NCBI RefSeq assembly: GCF_036373705.1
Contig: NC_089855.1
Span: 11,179,219 to 11,243,218, forward strand
Source of the DNA: Amia ocellicauda
Taxonomy: Eukaryota > Chordata > Actinopteri > Amiiformes > Amiidae
Direction: 5' to 3'
DNA length: 64,000 nucleotides
The stretch's first letter is position 1, and each line of letters opens with the position of its first letter. Positions 55,861-64,000 of this stretch are shown piece by piece. Under the pieces are notes generated by a model. The model saw nothing but the letters and a program-made list of their open reading frames with translations, had not been told where the DNA came from and ran no database searches. Made by a program: the position numbers and the translations under genes.

Positions 55861-56318
55861 CTTTGCAGAGTGTGCTCTACCAATTTCCTTTACTGTTGAT
55901 AGGAATTTTACGATAGTGTTTCAATCTAAAAACACAACAACCCGGCAAACAAAAAACCTGAACAAAAACAGAAGGTCCTATTCTGAAACCATGGAGGCAA
56001 ATTAAACAATTCCGAAGGCCACCAAACAGTAAGTTACTGCTCTGCACAGAAAATGAAACACTATTTCCTTCAATTTCATTCAGTCATGCTAGGTTTAGGC
56101 CTTCCCATCTGGGGTAACTTGTGAACGTTTACTGCAGCTTAAGTGCTGGTCGAAAAACACAAAAGAGACTTTCTGCTGATACACTTTACATGCCATAGTA
56201 TTACATTTTATATCAATTTTAACATCCATAGATGCTGTGACATTTTAAAATTCACCATCTTTTACATTGCTTTGATCTTCCCATCTGACTTATTTGATTA
56301 CTGTTTACTATTTCTTTA

Positions 56319-56319
<1 letters not shown>

Positions 56320-56357
<38 letters not shown>

Positions 56358-56410
56358 TATATAAAGAGAGAGACAGAGTGCATGTATGCAAGAAAGAGAG
56401 AGAGAGATGC
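56320..56410. repeat. (AT)n, (AC)n and (GA)n simple repeats
   Basis: A compound microsatellite of about 13 AT units, a short ACAC run, then GAGAGA segments. Confidence 0.8.
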
Positions 56411-57089
56411 CTATTTATAACCCAAGGATACACATTAATAAGATTTGTGATTAATTGAATCAGTTTAGAACAACTTCACTAGCCCAGGGATCTCATAAAG
56501 CACAACTGAACTGAAACAACCTGGGACTATTACATTTATACAATGGATCATGTTTTGCAAATATTAAAATGGAACACTTTCTCAGGGAAATACAGCTGTT
56601 TAGGAGCAATTTAATGATCTCGTATTGACGACTGCCCCACACATTTTTGTCAGTCTTCTTGGCAGCTCTCTCAGGAAATCACATCCAAAACAAACAACAT
56701 GACCCCACACGAAGCGGTCAGTGAAAGCATCTTGCAGTTGACTGCCTCTACAGCCCTGCCATCATCTGGAGATGAGATTAGAAACTCTGAAAGAAAAAAA
56801 AATATATATTCCATTTTAGAAGTAACTCCCTCAAACTAACACTGCCTTGATGCTGTAATAATCTCAAAACTAGTACAACAATTAATCGAGCATGACTCTA
56901 AGAATAAATATAATTAATATAGAGGCAGATATAGTTAAAAGCCACAGTCAGGCACAATATATAAAATAGAGTATGTAGGATACACTCAAAGTGACAATAG
57001 AATTGTCTACTTTCTGCTTATAAGGCTTCACAGTGTGGTTTAAACATTTTAAACCATTTATGTGGGCAATGGAAGAAAACTGCAGATGT

Positions 57090-57580
57090 GCAAAAGCTGC
57101 AGAGAAAGAAAGGGCCAACCCTAATTGGCTTTAACGTGGGGCCAGCTAAAAACAAAGCGGAGAAAAGACACTTGGTAGAATCTTCTGCCTTTGTGCTGGA
57201 CAGGACAAGTGTCTCCGGCGCAGCGGAGAGCGACTCTCCTGATTGTGCCTCGTATCAGTTCTGATTAACCTGAGTGATGCTTTCAGCTGGCTGTGCCGTT
57301 AAACAGCTGTCAATCGCCCCCCAACCCATTGATCGGCCTCCCTCTCCATCGCCACTGTCCTCTCATCTCTTCTGGCTGACCCGCTCTGTCCGCATAATGA
57401 GGCCCTGATTGCTCCCTGCTCTGCACTGTCCCCGCTCACGCCTCCGAGGGTTAATGAAGATCTGAGAGATCAACAAGCGCCTGTTAAACATGTCATTAAT
57501 GTGACTCCAGCTGCAAATGAAACTCCAGCGCCGGGATTACTCTCTGAGCGCAGGCTGAGGGATGAGCTTTGTCAATCTTG
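57090..57580. promoter_or_regulatory. GC-richer repeat-free block, candidate conserved element
   Basis: It stands out from the AT-rich surroundings. Motifs include CAGCTGTCAATC, CATTAATGTGACTCC and TTAATGAAGATC. The open frame at 57501-57782 has no domain and does not look like an exon. The regulatory reading is inference only. Confidence 0.3.
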
Positions 57581-58099
57581 GCTGACCTGCTGTGTACAGA
57601 ATGAAACTCATATTATCTCCTTCTCTCTCCCCCCCCCCCCATCTCTAGGCTCTTGTCATCCTTCCCTAAGAATTACCATTCAGCTCTCAGAAAGATTGAT
57701 TACTTGCACAAATAAGAGATTCTGGGACACTAATCATATAAAGAAGACTAGGAAGATGCAACGAGGGCTTTCCTTTATCTGAAAATGGTAACTTTCTTTA
57801 CCTTCCATTGCCATGATTATATTAGGAACTGTGTACATTAGGAATGGCCATCTGATTATTTTTAACTAGTTTTTCTTTTCCCTCCTCCGTGACGAAAATG
57901 AGCTTAAGCCTCTTTTTTCTTTCTTTTTTTTTTCTCCCCTCTAAAGAAAATGATCAACATAGTGTGTTGGATGAGAGAACGAAAAAAGATTAAATCCAGC
58001 TTTCTTTCATCCATGAATGCTTTCATCTCTTTTTCAAACACAAGGAATTATCACTGCCGCTACCAGATTCAGTCCGTATGAGTGAGAAAAGGATAAGAA

Positions 58100-58330
58100 T
58101 ATATTGAAAGTTTTCGAGCTGGTGATTGGATATGTTATTTATCGGGCACCTGCTGGGTGACTCATAATGTCATTTGTTTCTGCGGCCTTGGATTTTGAAT
58201 TCTTAAGGCTTGAATCCAGAATCCACAGGGAGGGACCCCAAATGTAGGAGCTCTTCATTCACTTTCTGAGATTGCCCTTCAAAAAAATCTTCATTGGCTC
58301 ATATCGCCAAATGTGAAGAACAACATAATT
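58100..58330. promoter_or_regulatory. Candidate conserved non-coding element
   Basis: Repeat-free, with GGTGACTCATAATGTCATTT (AP-1-like TGACTCA) and GCTGGTGATTGG. Inference only. Confidence 0.2.
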
Positions 58331-59362
58331 CAAAATGATATGTATTGTGCAGGACTTTTTACTATTTGCACCTTCGGGTCGGTATAGGGAAAAGTAATCA
58401 AATGTTGCAACTACCTTTTTGTTTGAAAATTAAATTTCTCTGCATACATGGCATGCATCCAAGCATAACAAGGTGTAAAACAATAAGTGAATTAAATGCA
58501 GTGGGAGAAAATAATCTTATCATGAAAATAATTGGGAGCAATCCACTGTTTTTCCCTCGCTTTCTGGACTACACTCACCAGCGTATATTTAGTTAGTGAA
58601 GATAGGGACATGTCCCTACCAATGTCAAGGGGACGTTGAATTGTCCCTAACAATAATTGTGATAAATCTGAAATGTTGAGTAATTTTATGCGCACCAGAA
58701 AGAGTTAACTCTATCCAGATCATTACTCCTACAGCCTGAAAACCAAAACGCTAATTTGATTGTCTTAGACTTTAGGTTCTGAAGCCGGGGCACAGTGAAC
58801 AATTCAATAGCAAATTGCTCCCGATTTCACCTGTGAGTACAGAGTTTAAAGAGAAAACAAAATCCTGGCGCATTACATTTAATGGCACCCTGGGATTTGT
58901 AGGTGTTTGGAGTTTCTGTAACTTACTCTTGCTTGAGATTTTTGGTATGTGTAAAAAGCAAACTTGAACAGTGTATCATGTGTATTGCTTGAATGGACAG
59001 TGTGACTGTTCGGGGTGCTGAATAAACGTGTAGCACAACCCCCAATTAAGCGGGTTGCCCTCTCAGGTTCGTAATTAAAGCTGCTACCAACAAAGGTAGT
59101 GGGGTAGCGTGAATGCTGCCACCACCTTTTGCAACCCAGTATGGTCTGAGAGGTAAGTGACCAGGAGGAGGCTTTCAGAGACAATAACCAGGATTAAAGG
59201 AATTGATCTTTATATTAAAATAGATAAAAGACACATACAGTTAAAAACCAGGTTATCACAAATCATATCCTTCCCAATAAAACCAAACTATAACAATTAC
59301 CACCATTCAATAGATTTATAAACACCCCACCCTCCCCTATTGTACATTTAATTATTATAGAC
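58331..59362. other. Intergenic, no gene or repeat recognised
   Basis: AT-rich, and no transposon ends were seen. The minus-strand ORF at 58879-59184 (101 codons) has no domain I recognise and no splice context. Confidence 0.4.
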
Positions 59363-59370
59363 CATATAAC

Positions 59371-61101
59371 CAGTGTTGGGGGTAACGCGTTACAACAAAC
59401 GCGTTATGTAAGAATATTACTTTTCTGAAGTTACGAGTAAAGTAAGGCATTAATGTATACATTTACACATTCATATTTGAGTTACTTTAAAAAAAGTTTA
59501 ATTTAATTAATTTAATTAATTAGTTTAAGTTCAGTTTAATTATTTTTTATTATCCTTTTTTTTTACACTAGAAGCGCCAACATTTCGAACTACCTACAAG
59601 CGCCAAAGCCGGTCATTATAGCCGAAAGCTCGAACAGCTGCGATATGACAATCAAAGGCAAACCATCGTATAAAACTCAGAAGTTTTATTCATGAACATC
59701 AAATCCAACATTTACATAGGACAAATGTAGTATTTAAATTGAAATATGATCATAAAACATTAATATTATTGCTATAATTAAAAAAGCACTTTTTTCTAAA
59801 CGCACACACTGCAGTCAAAACATAAATAACGATATAGCCTACAATATGCAAAAAGCTCTAAAACGGCATACAATAAGATAATGAAACAAGTGTAAACATA
59901 AATATTGGACTATTGCTAAAAAGCAATATTTACTAGTTAAAAAATAACTGCATTTATATTGCATTTATCAAAACATAACTGTACACTAAAGTAAACATTC
60001 TCAACATCGTGTAAACTTTGTTTTCAACATATACTGCTTGTATTCACTGTAGCTTCGTATTTCAATAAACGATTTATTATATATTTATCCTGCATAACTG
60101 TCAGCTTAACAGTCCACACAGGACATGTTTCTGCACTTTCCCTGCATGAGCTCGTCCCTCACACTGCATTTTGACAGCCCTTTCGAGGTGAACACTTTTA
60201 CTCCACAAAATATAGCATCGCAATAAATGCTCCTCCGCTGATAATGTCCGTGAATCATTATTTTGGTGGATGTGCTGTGCTATTGCACTCTGTACTGTGC
60301 AGTAGCAATCGCATATTGATCAGTACAGTAAAAGCACTCGGTGCCATTTGGACCTGGCGTTTCACTCGCAGTGTTTTCACAGCACTGGCACAAACCCACG
60401 AATGATCTGTCATTGCCAGTATCACTGATGCCCCTAAATCAGTCATGTCCATATAAACAGAATGTCCAAAATGAGCTCTCTTCAATCTTCGTTTCCAATC
60501 CACGCGTGTTGTTTTTTTTTTGCATACATTGCAGAAATGATCTGGACTTTTTTGCATAAAAATTATTTTGGTTTGAGGACACTTGATAAACTTAATAGAA
60601 AACTCAAAAAGAGTTTTGGCTTGTTGGAATCAACTTATACATTTGTTTAGAAGGCCATTTGAAAGCTGAGAGATTTATGTTTAATTTGTGATGTAGTTTG
60701 TTCTCTATTGTTTTAAGTTATTAAACACTTTAAATGTTTAAGATATGTCTTTTGCCTTATTTTGTCAAACATAACCTCATTAAATGTGTTTAGCTGTGCT
60801 AATAATTATGCACAAAATATTAAATCTATCTGTTATTATAAACTAGAAGAAATGGATTCTAATTTAAAAGAAAATGAAGGTGTATGTTATATAGTCTGTT
60901 GTTCAATGCATTTTGCATTAGTGCAAAAAATAACTTCTCAGTCAAAAAACACCTGCAAGATCAAGCCTCAGCCAGGTAAGAAAGTACCGCAAAAGTAACG
61001 TAACACATTACTTTCCATAAAAAGTAACTAAGTAAGGCAATTCGTTTCTTTTTTAGGGAGTACCTCAATATTGTAAAGCATTACTTTTAAAAGTAACACT
61101 G
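59371..61101. mobile_element. hAT-like element with exact 8-bp target duplication
   Basis: The ends are CAGTGTTGGGGGTAACGCG and a right end ...AGTAACACTG. They are flanked by identical 8-bp CATATAAC at 59363-59370 and 61102-61109, the hallmark of hAT insertion. No full transposase is seen. The interior carries a 99-codon minus-strand ORF (60557-60258) with a CNVC pair and Arg/Lys-rich start, of unknown nature. Confidence 0.85.
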
Positions 61102-61435
61102 CATATAACTATTTAGCAGCCTTTATCCCAATATGAAAAATACTTGCAGGATAAAACAGATCACAACAGCTCCCCCTATATGCAGTACCACACTCCATGC
61201 CAAGTATAACCACAGATGCATAACTTAATCCACACAATATAAAACTCCAATATTTAACTCCATATGATACACACAACAGTAAGTGCTAATTATAAATATA
61301 ACAGGAACATAAAATATAAAATACAAATCAAACTAGACCGCAATATAGGTTAGCTACTCATCACAGCACTGTCTTAATTGCTAGATAACTTAGGGAAATC
61401 ATTCATGGATCTCTTGAATAAAAGTGTATAGCATA

Positions 61436-61509
61436 CTGCTCAAAATAATTAAGGGAACACTTAACATTGATGTCTGAACTTGGAGTGTTCCCTTCATTTT
61501 TTTGAGCAG
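61436..61509. mobile_element. 74-bp mini Tc1-type element (CTGCTCAAAA ends)
   Basis: Inverted ends CTGCTCAAAA/TTTTTTGAGCAG are flanked by TA at 61434-61435 and 61510-61511. The core at 61461-61487 matches that of the CAGCTCTGG elements with one mismatch. Confidence 0.75.
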
Positions 61510-61511
61510 TA

Positions 61512-62442
61512 TATAATATATAATAAAGGGGGAGGGGGAGCTGATATAAAGAATGGGGTTTATCAGAGGGAAGGAAGTAAGACTAAAACAATGTAACCCA
61601 TAAAACCTTAAAACAGCAGGAATAAGAAGGAGGACACTGCACAGTCAGGAGGCGGTCTTACAGTAGTCATTCAATGCAGCGTCTTTCAAATCACTTTTCT
61701 CCACAGCAAAGACCACTATTTTCTACAGTCCAATAATCCGTTGAGCCCGTTCTCGGTGCCCATGTTTAACTGAGCTCTCTCTCAGAGCTACGCGTCTCCA
61801 CACGCACTCAGCCCCTCGGTCTGTGCAGTCTCTCCCTCTTTATTCCCCACTCGCCTTCTGGCAAACATCACCCTAATTACATACCAATTATCACCCATAC
61901 ATTTCCACGAAGACATATCAATTCAGTTTGGACATTACAAACGCAGTATATTTTATAGGCCAGGCCTTTTTTATTTAAACATTCATTTAAAAAGTGGGGG
62001 TAGATATTAAAATACATTTCAGTGTGGGTATGTCTTTGGTGACTTTGGTGAGCAACCTTGGTTGTAAAAACAAGCCCAAAACAAGCCCAACCTCCCATGA
62101 GCGTAATTTGCGGTCACATGGACAATAAATTCGGTAAAGATGGTTTACTGTCAAAAGTCATACATCATGGCAAGACTGAGCACAGCAACAAGACACAAGG
62201 TAGTTTTAATGCATCAGCAAGGTCTCTCCCAGGCAGAAATTTCAAGGCAGACAGGGGTTGTCCAGCAGTGTCTGTGAAAAAATAAATACAATAGTCACTC
62301 TTCAGTATCATGGTCTCCTGTCTTGCCCAACCAGAGAGAGGAATTGAGTACCCTGGAGGAAATCAAGAAGCACAATGTAAAACCATGTTTTTTCTGCCCA
62401 ATCTATGGAGCGGGTTGTTGATGTGTGCCTTCCCATCTGCAG
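61512..62442. other. Upstream flank of the CCDC81-like gene
   Basis: No exon is recognised before the acceptor at 62441-62442. The plus-strand open frame from 62310 reaches the exon without splicing, but its first 40 or so codons do not look conserved. Confidence 0.35.
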
Positions 62443-63993
62443 GCGATGTGCAGGTCGTCCCTGGGAATTTCACAGAGCTGCTCCTCCGAGGCATGGCCGC
62501 CCAGGGCAGCATCTTCACCCTCGCCGGGATTGGCGTGCTGTCCCTGTGCAACGGAAAAGTCCTGATGAACTTCAGGAAGGAGTTCCTGGATGCCGTGTCC
62601 ACAGTGGAGCGAGGGACCGTGCAGAAGGAGGAGCACAAGACCCCGCTGGAGTCGCCTCCCACAGACCCCTGCAGCCGGCTGTGACGGAGGCGCAGGGCCA
62701 AGGAGGTGACTGACGAGCCCCTTCATTGTTCATTGCTCATTGTTTAATTAAGGCTAATTAACTGAATGGCACTGCAGGTCAATTCCATTTTTTTTTTGCG
62801 TCTGATTGAACTCAGTTCTCTTGTTTGTAATGCTGCCTGTGTGAGAAGATGTCTGATCTAGGCTGCATCGATGAGTGCAGGGGTGGAATATGCCTTTTAC
62901 ACAAGCTTTGTGTTCATGTCTCAGAGCCCCAGGATGCGAGGCAGGTCCTCCGCTCACAGGCACTGCTGCCAGGAGAGACTGGAGTGAGCGAGGAGCCGGA
63001 CAGGAGCCTGAAGCCCACCACAGCACGAGGGAGGCAGGCAGGCAAAGGGTAAGTAATGCTGACAGACTGATTACAAGGGATGAAAGGATTTCTAAGTGAT
63101 CACTCCTTTTTTTATTTTCGTTCACATTTCTATTCTTTGGACTCTCTGCCCAACAGTCTTCAATTCCCAATAACAGGCCCCTTAAACATGCAGGAGCCAC
63201 CTGTGGGACACGGAGTGAGCAGCCATGACTAAGTCACATTTAAACACTCCATTTAAATATTCGTTTTTTTCAATCCACCTCAAACAGTGCTTGAATAATG
63301 TCTCCCTGATGTCTGGAGCAAGATGAAGTCTTTCTCTGAGTCATCTGTAACCTTCTCCTGCTCAGTTTACTCTCTCTCCCTTTTTACTCTTACTGAATCT
63401 CCCCACACAGTGAGATGAAAGGCATTAAAATTCCTTCTCCTCTCTCCCGGCAAAGACTGGACTATTCCTTGCCATCTCGGTGTCATGTCCCTGGGCTGGA
63501 GCAGAAGGCACAGACACTGGCGTCCAGTCCTCCCGTCCCCCTGGGCTCTGAATGTGCCGGCCATGAGCGTGCAGGACAGGTGCGTACCGGTGCCAGTACG
63601 GGGGGTGTGCACAATAATAAGTTGTTGTTGGAGAGGAAGAGGCAGGAGAAGAGAACCCTGACACCTGCTGGTGTCTGGAATCGACTCTTCCTTATCTGAG
63701 CCTGTGACCCTGCATGCCGTCCTTTAGGTGAGGGAGAGACCAGCAGGTCTGCAGGACCAGAGAAGGCCCATGGATCAGCCAGGCCAGAGAAGGCCCATGG
63801 ATCAGCCAGGCCAGAGAAGGCCCACAGACCAGCCAGGCCAGAGAAGGCCCACAGACCAGCCGGGCCAAAGCAGGCCCACAGACCAGCCGCACCAGGAGCC
63901 ACGCAAGAGAGTAACCCTCATAAGAGGATCTCTCTTTAACAGCATTCTTGTTCAGATTCAGGAGCAGGAGGCGCTCAGGAAGACCAGGAAGGA
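62443..63993 (+). CDS. CCDC81-like gene, partial: HU-type domain and repeat-containing tail
   Basis: Four candidate exons: A 62443-about 62684, B 62925-63048, C 63411-63579 and D 63728-63993. B-C and C-D have compatible phases, and D ends in phase 2 at a GTGAGT donor, so the gene continues past the window. Exon A encodes VVPGNF, then FTLAGIGVLSLCNGK and MNFRKEFLDA, which I match to the HU-like domain of CCDC81 proteins from memory. Its donor is unclear: the frame stops at 62682, so A may be spliced earlier or be a terminal exon. Exon B gives EPQDARQVLRSQ and exon C GEMKGIKIPSPL. Exon D has five 9-residue repeats and then RVTLIRGSLFNSILVQIQEQEALR. An inverted relative lies at 1-922. Confidence 0.5.
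63756..63890 (+). repeat. Coding 27-bp minisatellite, five units
   Basis: Five tandem copies of a 27-bp unit encode QRRPMDQPG or QRRPTDQPG. The period is a multiple of three, so the reading frame is kept. Units 1-2 have Met and units 3-5 Thr, and the fifth unit is the most diverged. Confidence 0.9.
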
Positions 63994-64000
63994 GTGAGTG

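Noticed and set aside
57501..57782. 93-codon ORF considered as an exon in the GC-richer block
   Set aside because: It includes a C-run and low-complexity sequence and has no domain or good splice sites. It is better explained as non-coding.
62363..62726. Long minus-strand and alternate-frame ORFs over the CCDC81-like exon A
   Set aside because: They are antisense or frame shadows of a GC-rich exon. Only the plus-strand frame with GIGVLSLCNGK matches a known family.
63367..63902. Minus-strand ORFs with repeated LAGLWAFSGLAD-like residues
   Set aside because: They are the antisense of the 27-bp coding minisatellite. The plus frame fits intron phases and is preferred.

Overview
The window is vertebrate nuclear DNA, most likely from a ray-finned fish. 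Multi-exon genes have GT-AG introns. Interspersed repeats are Tc1/mariner, hAT-like, CR1-type LINE and L1/Tx1-type LINE, with many (TAA)n tracts. The species cannot be read from the sequence.

Three complete genes were assembled exon by exon, with intron phases that agree throughout: slc9a2 (Na+/H+ exchanger 2, + strand, 12 exons, 814 aa, 13324-27301), mfsd9 (MFS transporter, - strand, 6 exons, 451 aa, 36669-41622) and tmem182 (four-pass claudin-like muscle protein, + strand, 5 exons, 241 aa, 44900-49526). From memory, the order SLC9A2-MFSD9-TMEM182 is also that of human chromosome 2q12, which supports the names.

Left part (1-13 kb): a degenerate minus-strand CCDC81-like copy; a CR1 LINE with a Tc1 transposon inside its ORF1; a tRNA-like gene; and two spliced minus-strand exons that together encode an SH3 domain like that at the C terminus of Dbl-family RhoGEFs. 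No upstream exons of that gene were found. Centre (13-50 kb): the three genes, whose introns carry several transposons, including a composite Tc1 in slc9a2 intron 11 that contains a copy of slc9a2 intron 4. Right part (50-64 kb): a gene-poor stretch with possible regulatory blocks, a hAT-like element with an exact 8-bp target duplication, and a partial plus-strand CCDC81-like gene with a coding 27-bp minisatellite, which runs off the window.

The most striking large-scale feature is that the two window ends hold inverted, partly collinear copies of the same CCDC81-like locus. Exons and introns are both similar, and the slc9a2-mfsd9-tmem182 block lies between them.
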